NCBI GenBank assembly: GCA_950054195.1
Contig: CATLPG010000003.1
Span: forward strand, 53,934-117,933
Length of the DNA: 64,000 nt
Source: an uncultured Saccharospirillaceae bacterium
Lineage (GTDB): Bacteria; Bacteroidota; Bacteroidia; Flavobacteriales_D; CAJJDF01
Reading direction: 5' to 3'
Position numbers and translations under genes: made by a program. Positions 16,665 to 24,665 of the stretch are shown one piece after another (positions within the stretch are counted from its first letter, which is position 1; the number at the start of each line of letters is the position of its first letter). The notes under the pieces are model-generated. The model had not been told where the DNA came from. It did no database searches and saw nothing but the letters and a program-made list of their open reading frames with translations.

Positions 16665-17852
16665 TTACCTTAACAAATACTGCCAACCAATTCTTATTTG
16701 GTTTGTCCAGTTTAGGGGATCAATTAATTCTTCTTCTTGTAGAATATGAAAATATTGAACTTTTATCATAGAGTTAAAGCCTTTTAGCTGATAGGCCATA
16801 GCAATTGATAACCGTTGTGATTCTCCTTCAATTAAATCGTTAATGTTTAATTGCTCCCACCTAGCAGAAAAAATAGTTTGAGCAGGTTTTATGTAATAAG
16901 ATAATTGAGCCGACATTCCCCCTGAATAAGCATACCCTCCAGTTTGCTCGCCAGACAAACCAGCAAGTAAGGGACTTAAGGTATCATTAGGGGTTAACTT
17001 CATTTGGTGTACTTCTACTAAACCAGATAATCCCATATATTGAAAAGCGAAATCTAATCCGTAAGTAAGTTTTTCTCCAGAAATAACTTTTGTTTCAAAC
17101 TCACCTTGTGAAAACTCAGGAAACTCTTCTCCATCGGCAAGTATCTTATTAGCGTACCTTCCATTAAAACCAACAGCAAACATTGGAATTGGAGATATTT
17201 TATCATCAATTTCTCTGTATCTAAATCTTGATGGGTAAGCGATATCCATTCTACCAATATATTCAAGTTTACCACTAGCGTCATTATCACCTTTAATACC
17301 AATTTCTCCCAAACCAGTATATGCTCCTAAGTAAATATTAATGCGCTGTTTCCAATAATCCTGAGAAAGTGTTAAGCCAATGTCTCGTCTTCCAAAAAAT
17401 TCACCTCTACTTATTTGAGCTCTTTGCCAGTAAGCTGAATAAATAAATGGAGTCAATGAGCTTCTACTGTAAGGTGTTTTGCCATAACCTAATGAAACAT
17501 TAAACCATGATAATCCTTTATACATGAAGTAAGCATCCATTAAGCCAGGGTTAGTTGGGTCTTCACCTATGCTTGCTATATCGGCTAAATCAAATTGAAG
17601 TTCATATTCATAGGTGTTTCCATATCTTCCCTCAAACTGTATTTGAGCATCTTTTAGTTTAAATCTATTTTTTTTAAAATCTTGTATTGGAGCTCCATTT
17701 AAGCTATCCTTATAAAAACGATAATTATAATAGGTGGACATCATCCCTGTTATTTCAAGTGAATGTTTACCATTTGATAGTGACAACTGACTTATCATTG
17801 GAAAGCTACAGATAAGCATTATAGCTGTAATAAAAATATGCTGTGTCTTCAT
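16665..17852 (-). CDS. Outer-membrane porin, OprP/OprO (phosphate-selective) type
   Basis: A 395-residue protein with a signal peptide (cleaved about residue 21). The rest shows alternating beta-strand patterns of an outer-membrane barrel, including ITGMMSTYYNYRF, RFKLKDAQIQFEGRYG, YEYELQFDLAD, LGYGKTPYSRSSLTPF and a terminal aromatic strand QIRIGWQYLL. This layout matches the porin O/P family. Bounded by two propeller paralogues and near a Na/Pi transporter and a PhoB-type regulator, it is a plausible phosphate or organophosphate channel; selectivity is inferred from context. Confidence 0.75.
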   Translation of the reverse strand: MKTQHIFITAIMLICSFPMISQLSLSNGKHSLEITGMMSTYYNYRFYKDSLNGAPIQDFKKNRFKLKDAQIQFEGRYGNTYEYELQFDLADIASIGEDPTNPGLMDAYFMYKGLSWFNVSLGYGKTPYSRSSLTPFIYSAYWQRAQISRGEFFGRRDIGLTLSQDYWKQRINIYLGAYTGLGEIGIKGDNDASGKLEYIGRMDIAYPSRFRYREIDDKISPIPMFAVGFNGRYANKILADGEEFPEFSQGEFETKVISGEKLTYGLDFAFQYMGLSGLVEVHQMKLTPNDTLSPLLAGLSGEQTGGYAYSGGMSAQLSYYIKPAQTIFSARWEQLNINDLIEGESQRLSIAMAYQLKGFNSMIKVQYFHILQEEELIDPLNWTNQIRIGWQYLLR

Positions 17853-17911
17853 TTCGTTTGTTCGTTACGTATTTTCATTGTATTGAATTGGTAGAATAGC
17901 ATTGTTAACTA

Positions 17912-18625
17912 TTAAAAGTTAGTAGCATCAAAAAAGTAAGCCTTTTGTAAATCATCAGAAACAACAATTAATTGATCCTTGTTAAATGTTAGGCCTTCTG
18001 GATTTACTATAGGTAAACTCCACTCATCTATTTTGTTAAAAGTTAAGTCTGTTTTAATTAGCTTACGATCATCATCGCTTAAGAAATAGTAGCTCCCCTT
18101 ATGATAAGTTAAACTAGAAATATCCCCAGCAAGATTTACTTCTAACGTGTTTTCTTCAATTAGTTCTTCATCACAAATAAAAATATAAATAGGTTCTTTT
18201 TCTGTAACCAAAACAAGTTGGTTAGCTTTTTCATTAAAAGTTATGGATTCAACACCTTTGTTTCTACCACCGCTATAGCTAATATTCTTTATGCTTACTA
18301 AGTTTAACTCTTTGTCAAAAAACAAAATTTTTCTAGCGGTTTCATCCGTAACAATTACGTAATTGTTAGCTAAACAAACATCTTCAAAGTCTATTCCATT
18401 ATGAGGAGCCTTTTTAATTATTTCGAAGGAACGATTTAATTTATATAGTTTCCCGTTATCACTTACGATATAAAAAACATTTTCTATTTCATCGTAGGCT
18501 ATTCCCGAAGGTTCTTTCACCAAAACATTAATTGTTTTAGTAGGCTTAATCTTGTCGCTTTTAAAGCTGGAGATAGCAATCATCAAGCCAATGAGGGATA
18601 CGATAACGAATTTAATTTTAATCAT
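17912..18625 (-). CDS. SdiA-regulated-like beta-propeller protein (paralogue 2)
   Basis: A 237-residue exported protein with an N-terminal hydrophobic segment (FVIVSLIGLMIAISS) but no lipobox cysteine. The repeats parallel paralogue 1: EPSGIAYDEIENVFYIVSD, VESITFNEKANQLVLVTE and NPEGLTFNKDQLIVVSDD. Because paralogue 1 is a lipoprotein and this one is not, the pair may occupy different compartments. It precedes the porin gene in the same direction and follows the lamin-tail lipoprotein by 12 bp. Confidence 0.7.
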   Translation of the reverse strand: MIKIKFVIVSLIGLMIAISSFKSDKIKPTKTINVLVKEPSGIAYDEIENVFYIVSDNGKLYKLNRSFEIIKKAPHNGIDFEDVCLANNYVIVTDETARKILFFDKELNLVSIKNISYSGGRNKGVESITFNEKANQLVLVTEKEPIYIFICDEELIEENTLEVNLAGDISSLTYHKGSYYFLSDDDRKLIKTDLTFNKIDEWSLPIVNPEGLTFNKDQLIVVSDDLQKAYFFDATNF

Positions 18626-18637
18626 AACGTATAAATT

Positions 18638-19171
18638 TTAATTGCTAGCACCTAACGTTGGGTTATTAAGTTCTCCCCAATTTGATGAACCATCTGGTAT
18701 GCGAGCATAACTAACCCCATCTTGATTTTGTGCTGGGTAATTATAACTATCCGCTTTTTTTGTAGCGTTTAAATAAAATAGACCAACGTTTTCACCGTCA
18801 GCTCCTAGTTTAAAGTTTGTATGTACATCATTTGCTATGGTATCTAAACCATCACACCAAATTACGTAGTACCCATTAGCAGGGATAGTTATATTTGGGA
18901 GTGCATATTGTAAAGGGTCGCTTGAAGCATCGTCTGTAATAAACCATTCACCATTTTGTAATGTAAATGCTGTGTCAGCACTATTATAAATTTCAATCCA
19001 ATCTTCTGGTGAGCCAAACTCATTATTGTTTGTTGACCCTTTAACGACAAGCTCGTTTATGAATAACGGGGATTTAAAAGAATTACTCTCAGGTTCTGTT
19101 ATTAATTCCCTGTCTTTTGTACAGGATACAAAAATTAAAAGAGCTAGAGAAAGAAAGAAGTACTTTTTCAT
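18638..19171 (-). CDS. Lamin-tail-domain (LTD) lipoprotein
   Basis: A 177-residue lipoprotein with lipobox LLIFVSC (Cys ~17). Residues ~35-175 match the lamin tail domain: LFINELVVKGS, EDWIEIYNSADTAFTL, the YYVIWCDG strand and KADSYNYPAQNQDGVSYARI. Bacterial LTDs often accompany nucleases, phosphatases or phytases at the surface, but no catalytic domain is attached. It is the first gene of a minus-strand run leading into the propellers and porin, and is divergent from the beta-helix lipoprotein gene. Confidence 0.78.
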   Translation of the reverse strand: MKKYFFLSLALLIFVSCTKDRELITEPESNSFKSPLFINELVVKGSTNNNEFGSPEDWIEIYNSADTAFTLQNGEWFITDDASSDPLQYALPNITIPANGYYVIWCDGLDTIANDVHTNFKLGADGENVGLFYLNATKKADSYNYPAQNQDGVSYARIPDGSSNWGELNNPTLGASN

Positions 19172-19358
19172 TTATTCTATACTGTAAATAATGGATACAA
19201 ATAAAGTAATAAAGTAGATAAGAAGAGAGTACAGTTATAACACTTAATCTAAATTTAACATAACTTGATTTTTGTTAATTCTATAATAATGCTAACTGAA
19301 TAGTGAGTTAAAAAAGCAGCTATACTTTCGTGGTAAAATTAACCCAAACCAAACCCAA

Positions 19359-20651
19359 ATGAAATTTAAAGTATTTTCAATTTTAGCAGTTTCAGGATTA
19401 TTAATTGCTACTTCATGTAAAAAGGAGGATGATCCAATAGTTGAAACAGAACAAGAGCAAACAGATCCTTCTGAAACGGTTTCAGGATTTATTACCACTA
19501 ATACTACTTGGTCAAAAGATAAGGTGTGGATTTTAGATGGTAAAGTGATTGTATCAAATGGTGTAACACTAACTATTGAGCCAGGAACTATTATTAAAGG
19601 AAAAGAAGGTCAACAAACATTAGCTTCGGCTCTAATTGTTGAAAGAGGAGGGATTTTAATAGCTGATGGAACAGCTACAGAACCAATTATTTTCACATCA
19701 GTACTTGATAATATCAAAATAGGACAAAAAACAGGTTCTAATTTAGATGAGAACGATCAAGGAAAATGGGGAGGTGTTGTTGTTTTAGGAAGCGCTCCGG
19801 TTTCTGTAGATGGAAGTGATGTTGTTGGTCAGGCAGAAGGTATACCTGCAAATGAAACTTATGGGCAATATGGAGGATCAAATCCAACGGATAGCTCAGG
19901 TGTTTTAAATTATATTTCTATTAGACACGGAGGAACAACAATTTCTTCAGGAAAAGAGATTAATGGACTTACTTTAGCAGGTGTTGGTTCTAAAACAACT
20001 GTTACAAATATTGAGGTTGTTGCAAATGAAGATGATGGAATTGAGTTTTTTGGAGGAACAGTAAACTTAACAAATGCAATCGTTACATACTCAGGCGATG
20101 ATTCATACGATTTAGATAACAATTATTCTGGAACCATCTCAAATATTGTTGCAATTATCGGTGGAAGTGGTGCTGATGAAGCATTTGAGTTTGACGGTCC
20201 AGAAGGTTCAACTTATACAACTGGAAAATTTACAGTTCAAAATGCAACATTACGATCAGTTGATGGAAATGGAGAAGCTGCAGATTTAAAATCTAAAGCG
20301 CAAGGAACAATTACTAATGCTCAGTTTGAAGGATTTACTTCTTGGGTAAAAATTAGAGAAAATTTTGATGCTAGTAATAGCTGTGCAGACAAAACAGATG
20401 CGTTTGATTATGTATTAAATGATAATCTAATAATTACTAATTGTGTGTTTTTAAATGCTACTTCTGTAGCCGCTGTTATTAATGGATATAATAACGAAGA
20501 AACTGATTGTCCTAATAGTTTAACTGCAGCAGATCAAACAGCTTTAGATAACAAAATAGCAACATTGAGTAATTCCACTACTGGAACAACAGGCGCTAAT
20601 GAAGCAGTGTTTAACACGTGGACTTGGACTTCTATAAAGGGTAAGTTATAA
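19359..20651 (+). CDS. Surface lipoprotein with right-handed parallel beta-helix
   Basis: A 430-residue lipoprotein (lipobox LLIATSC, Cys20). After a short acidic linker it forms a parallel beta-helix, with successive turns such as GVTLTIEPGTIIKGK, ALIVERGGILIADG, KWGGVVVLGSAPV, GIEFFGGTVNLTNAIV and DSYDLDNNYSGTISNIV. It is followed by a terminator and then a TonB-dependent receptor gene in the same direction. This pairing recurs in Bacteroidota, where such proteins are presumed extracellular partners of the receptor. The ligand is unknown. Older automatic annotations often label it multidrug transporter, which the sequence does not support. Confidence 0.75.
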   Translation: MKFKVFSILAVSGLLIATSCKKEDDPIVETEQEQTDPSETVSGFITTNTTWSKDKVWILDGKVIVSNGVTLTIEPGTIIKGKEGQQTLASALIVERGGILIADGTATEPIIFTSVLDNIKIGQKTGSNLDENDQGKWGGVVVLGSAPVSVDGSDVVGQAEGIPANETYGQYGGSNPTDSSGVLNYISIRHGGTTISSGKEINGLTLAGVGSKTTVTNIEVVANEDDGIEFFGGTVNLTNAIVTYSGDDSYDLDNNYSGTISNIVAIIGGSGADEAFEFDGPEGSTYTTGKFTVQNATLRSVDGNGEAADLKSKAQGTITNAQFEGFTSWVKIRENFDASNSCADKTDAFDYVLNDNLIITNCVFLNATSVAAVINGYNNEETDCPNSLTAADQTALDNKIATLSNSTTGTTGANEAVFNTWTWTSIKGKL

Positions 20652-20678
20652 ACGCTTTTCAATTAATAAGTAAAACAT

Positions 20679-20720
20679 TTCCCCTTTCTCTATCTAGTAA
20701 GAAAGGGGAATTGTTGTTTT
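20679..20720 (+). terminator. Intrinsic terminator between beta-helix lipoprotein and TonB receptor genes
   Basis: TTCCCCTTTCT (20679-20689) pairs with AGAAAGGGGAA (20700-20710) around a 10-nt loop, followed by a T-rich TTGTTGTTTTTT tract. Since the receptor gene follows in the same direction 30 bp on with no strong promoter box, it may act as a partial terminator giving the lipoprotein excess. Confidence 0.8.
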
Positions 20721-20751
20721 TTCTAATTTCTTTTTAATCTATCATCTAAAA

Positions 20752-23601
20752 ATGAAATCAATAGTTAACATTTCACTCGTAGTTACATTAGTTTTACTAG
20801 CTAATCATTTAAGTTTAGCACAAAACGGAAAAATAAGGGGAACAGTTTATGAAGATGCTACAGGGTTAACACTAATGAGTGTTAATATACTTGTAGAAGA
20901 TTTAGCAAAAGGAACTGCAACCGATTTGGATGGTAATTATTCCATTGATTTACCAGCAGGGAAATATAAAATACGCTATAAGTTTATTTCATTTGCTGAT
21001 CAAGTTGTATCAGATGTTGAGGTAAAGGCTGGTGAGGTTACCATTGTTGATGTTCGATTAAAAGATGAAAATGAAAAACTAAAGGAGTTTGTTGTTACTG
21101 CTAAACTTAACAACAATAATGAAACAGCTTTGCTAACCATGCAAAAAAAATCTGCAAATGTGATGGATGGAGTTTCTTCACAAACCATTTCTAAAAAGGG
21201 AGATGGAAATGCAGCAGCAGCAGTACAAAGAGTTACAGGAGTATCGGTTGAAAGAGGTAAATACGTTTACGTAAGAGGATTAGGAGATAGATACACAAAA
21301 ACACTTTTAAACGGAATGGAAATTCCAGGTCTTGATCCAGACAGAAACAATGTTCAAATGGATATATTTCCAACCAACCTTATTGATAATTTAGTGGTTT
21401 ATAAATCTTTTACGCCAAATTTACCAGGAGATTTTACTGGAGGAGTAGTGGATATAACTACAAAATCATTTCCCGATCAAAAAACAATAAAACTCAATGG
21501 AAGCCTTGGTTACAATACCCAAACACACTTTCAAAATAATTTTAGTACTTACCAAGGAGGAAGTACCGATTTTTTAGGCTTTGATGATGGAACAAGAGGA
21601 TTAAAATTTTCAAAAGAGCAAAAAATACCAGATCCAACTCAAAATAATCCACTAACAACTGAGCTAACAAAATCATTTGATCCAGAAATGGCAGTTTCTA
21701 CTAAAGCACCAATTTTTGATCGTAGCGTATCCTTTAGCTATGGAAACCAAACAAATCATGAAACCTATGATGAAGGCCTTATCTTTAACCTTAACTATCA
21801 AAACAATTTTCAGTTAAATGAAAACAGTGAGTTTAACGAGTACAAAAAAGATCCAGATCAAGGTGTTAATGATCTTGTGAAATTTAGAACATCTATAGGT
21901 AATACTGGTGTGGAAACAGCTACATGGTCGGCTTTAGTTGGTAAATCATATAAGTTTAAGAAAAATAAATACTCAATTAATGCCCTTCATATTCAAAACT
22001 CCGAAAAAACAGCAGCTCGTTTAACACAGCAAAACTTTGAGTCGAATCCTTCAATAGTATTAAAAGATAACTTAACCTTTAACCAACGGAGTATTTCAAA
22101 CTTAAACCTACAAGGAAAACACTCTCTAAAAAAATGGGAAATTGATTGGAAAGTATCTCCTACATATTCCATTATTAATGATCCAGATATTCGAACAACA
22201 GCTTTTGAGTTAGATCCAACAACCAACGCATACGAATTAAATAAAAGTGTAGGAGCAGATATCACTAGAATCTACAGGTATTTAAATGAAGTAAACGTTG
22301 GAGCAAGAATGGATTTTACTTATGATTTTAAAGCTTGGAAAGAACGTGATAGTAAGTTGAAATTTGGAGTTTACAATACTTATAAGCAACGAAGCTTCGA
22401 AATAATTAGCTACATCTTCGATATTGAGAAGAAAATGCCATATGCAACCTTTGATCCTGATATGTTTTTTGAAGATTCCTTTATTTGGACAGTTGAGTCA
22501 GATTCTGGACTGTATGCTTCTGGACAGCAAGAACCAGCTAATACATTTACATCATCTCAAAATATTTTTGCAGGATATGTTATGAATGAATTATTGGTTA
22601 CAGATAAATTAAAAGCTATTTATGGTGTTCGTATGGAAAGCATTTTATTCAAGTACACAGGAACAAATAATGCACAAACTGTTATTTTTGATGATAGTAC
22701 AGTTTTACAAGAAATTAATTTTCTTCCTGCGGTTAATTTAATTTACAAATTAACTGATGAAATGAATCTAAGAGGTTCGTATTCGGGTACGCTAGCTCGA
22801 CCATCATTCAAAGAAAAGTCAATTTCACAAATTTATGATCCTCTACAAGATAGAAGGTACAACGGAAATATCGATTTAGTACAAACAACCATTCAGAATG
22901 TTGATTTGCGTTGGGAGATGTTTGCAAATAAAAACCAAATGATTTCGGTAAGTGGATTTTACAAGCATTTTACAAACCCAATAGAAATTGTATCGTTTGA
23001 CGTAGCTCCAAACGAAATTAAACCTATTAATGCAGGAGTTGCAACTGTTTCAGGAGGAGAAATTGAGGTGAGAAGAAATATCGCTTTTATCAATAATGAA
23101 GATAAAAACTTATCCTTAGGAGCGAACTTTACCTATGTGCAATCTAGAATTGATATGACAAAAGTACTCATAGATAAAGGCATTGAAAAAGTAACAGAGA
23201 TTGAGCTAAGAAGACAAAATGCGAGAACAGGAGAAATCATCAATCAGTATCGTCCTATGTACGGTCAATCGCCTTATATTATTAATGCTTCTTTAAATTA
23301 CTCCGAAGTAAAATCGGGAATTAATGCTAACATAAGTTACAATGTACAAGGGAAAAGATTAGCCGTAGTAGGTATTGGAAACTTACCTGATGTTTATGAG
23401 CAACCTTTCCATAACTTGAGTTTAAAAGTGTCTAAAAAATTCGGAAAAAATAACAAATGGGCAGCTAATTTGAATTGCCAAAACTTGTTAGGAGACACAC
23501 GTGAACGACTTTACGAATCATACAATACACAAAGTGAAGTTTACGATCGTTTTATTCCAGGAAGATCATTTTCTTTGGGTATAGCTTATAATATTAAGTA
23601 A
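20752..23601 (+). CDS. TonB-dependent outer-membrane receptor with CarboxypepD_reg-like domain
   Basis: A 949-residue outer-membrane importer. It has a signal peptide (~1-23), an N-terminal carboxypeptidase-regulatory-like domain (KIRGTVYEDATGLTLMSVN to ~110), a plug domain (~130-230 with YVRGLGDRYTKTLLNGMEI and GDFTGGVVDITTKSFP), and a C-terminal barrel ending RSFSLGIAYNI. TonB-ExbBD energises such receptors. There is no SusD gene beside it. The neighbouring beta-helix lipoprotein and PhoB-type regulator suggest a phosphorus-related substrate, by inference only. Confidence 0.9.
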   Translation: MKSIVNISLVVTLVLLANHLSLAQNGKIRGTVYEDATGLTLMSVNILVEDLAKGTATDLDGNYSIDLPAGKYKIRYKFISFADQVVSDVEVKAGEVTIVDVRLKDENEKLKEFVVTAKLNNNNETALLTMQKKSANVMDGVSSQTISKKGDGNAAAAVQRVTGVSVERGKYVYVRGLGDRYTKTLLNGMEIPGLDPDRNNVQMDIFPTNLIDNLVVYKSFTPNLPGDFTGGVVDITTKSFPDQKTIKLNGSLGYNTQTHFQNNFSTYQGGSTDFLGFDDGTRGLKFSKEQKIPDPTQNNPLTTELTKSFDPEMAVSTKAPIFDRSVSFSYGNQTNHETYDEGLIFNLNYQNNFQLNENSEFNEYKKDPDQGVNDLVKFRTSIGNTGVETATWSALVGKSYKFKKNKYSINALHIQNSEKTAARLTQQNFESNPSIVLKDNLTFNQRSISNLNLQGKHSLKKWEIDWKVSPTYSIINDPDIRTTAFELDPTTNAYELNKSVGADITRIYRYLNEVNVGARMDFTYDFKAWKERDSKLKFGVYNTYKQRSFEIISYIFDIEKKMPYATFDPDMFFEDSFIWTVESDSGLYASGQQEPANTFTSSQNIFAGYVMNELLVTDKLKAIYGVRMESILFKYTGTNNAQTVIFDDSTVLQEINFLPAVNLIYKLTDEMNLRGSYSGTLARPSFKEKSISQIYDPLQDRRYNGNIDLVQTTIQNVDLRWEMFANKNQMISVSGFYKHFTNPIEIVSFDVAPNEIKPINAGVATVSGGEIEVRRNIAFINNEDKNLSLGANFTYVQSRIDMTKVLIDKGIEKVTEIELRRQNARTGEIINQYRPMYGQSPYIINASLNYSEVKSGINANISYNVQGKRLAVVGIGNLPDVYEQPFHNLSLKVSKKFGKNNKWAANLNCQNLLGDTRERLYESYNTQSEVYDRFIPGRSFSLGIAYNIK

Positions 23602-23701
23602 TAGCTTTCAAAAAAGAAGTAATAATTAATTAACCTATGAGCCTCTTTAATAAGCGTAAATTATAGCTACTTTTACATTAGAATAATTTTATCGAGTAAT
23701 T

Positions 23702-24394
23702 ATGGCTGAATCTCATAAGATTTTATTAGTTGATGACGAAGAGGATATCCTTGATTTATTAGAGTACAACCTAGTAAAAGAAGGGTTTGATGTTTATACT
23801 GCTCAAAACGGCAAAGAAGCCGTTAAAAAAGCAAAAAAAATCATTCCTTCAATCATCCTAATGGATGTAATGATGCCAGAGATGGACGGCATGGAAGCAT
23901 GCGAAGAGATACGTAAAATTGAAGAACTTAACGATACCGTTATCGCATTTTTAACGGCTAGAGGGGAGGATTATTCTCAAATTGCAGGATTTGAAGTAGG
24001 TGCTGACGATTACATTACAAAACCTATTAAGCCAAAAGTTTTAGTTAGCAAAATTAGAGGCTTATTACGTAGAGTAACAAAAGAAGAAGTAGCAGAAGAC
24101 TTAACTGTAGACGGTATAACCATTAACAGAGAACGTTACCTAGTTATTCAAGATGGAAACGAAATTATTTTACCCAAAAAAGAGTTTGAATTATTAGCCC
24201 TCTTAATGTCAAAACCAGAGAAGGTTTATACACGCGAAAAGATTTTCTCTAAAGTTTGGGGTCATGATATTATTGTTGGCGATCGTACCATCGATGTTCA
24301 TATCAGAAAACTAAGAGAAAAAATTGGAGACAATTTTATTAAAACGGTTAAAGGAGTAGGGTATAAGTTTTCTATTAAATCATCGTTATCTTAA
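23702..24394 (+). CDS. OmpR/PhoB-family response regulator
   Basis: A 230-residue two-component regulator. The receiver domain (1-122) has D11/D12, phospho-acceptor D55, T85 and K107. The C-terminal winged helix (~135-230) has RTIDVHIRKLREKIG and the GVGYKF hairpin. It is closest in form to Bacteroidota PhoB-like regulators. No histidine kinase follows; the next gene is on the other strand, so the partner kinase must be elsewhere. Its position at the end of a block of phosphate-type transport genes suggests it controls them. Confidence 0.88.
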   Translation: MAESHKILLVDDEEDILDLLEYNLVKEGFDVYTAQNGKEAVKKAKKIIPSIILMDVMMPEMDGMEACEEIRKIEELNDTVIAFLTARGEDYSQIAGFEVGADDYITKPIKPKVLVSKIRGLLRRVTKEEVAEDLTVDGITINRERYLVIQDGNEIILPKKEFELLALLMSKPEKVYTREKIFSKVWGHDIIVGDRTIDVHIRKLREKIGDNFIKTVKGVGYKFSIKSSLS

Positions 24395-24579
24395 TAAGAA
24401 AGCTCATTCAAATAATCTTTTTGAGATTAGAAAGTTTGTTGTTTATTAATTAGAGGGGGGTGATAAAGATAAGTTAGAGGCATGAAAATTATAGATGAAT
24501 AATATTCTTAAGCATCTGCGCAAACTGAAAAATCAAAAAAATATAAAAGAAGTTTTACAAATTTATTATTTGTCTATTA

Positions 24580-24613
24580 TAAAAATGCAGTTAGCTGTTT
24601 TAGCTAACTGCAT
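24580..24613 (-). terminator. Intrinsic terminator of the BNR-repeat T9SS gene
   Basis: A perfect 12 bp stem (ATGCAGTTAGCT, loop GTTTT, AGCTAACTGCAT) at 24585-24613. On the minus strand it is followed by TTTTTATAAT, a good terminator tail for the gene ending at 24666. On the plus strand the tail is weak. Confidence 0.75.
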
Positions 24614-24665
24614 CCTAATTTTATTTAACCAAAATATTATCGTAAAGAAGGTGGAGAAGCCTATG

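Noticed and set aside
17890..17911. PhoB-like site (TTAATA/TTAACA) upstream of the porin
   Set aside because: The half-sites are 7 bp apart, not 11, and one overlaps the end of the preceding gene.
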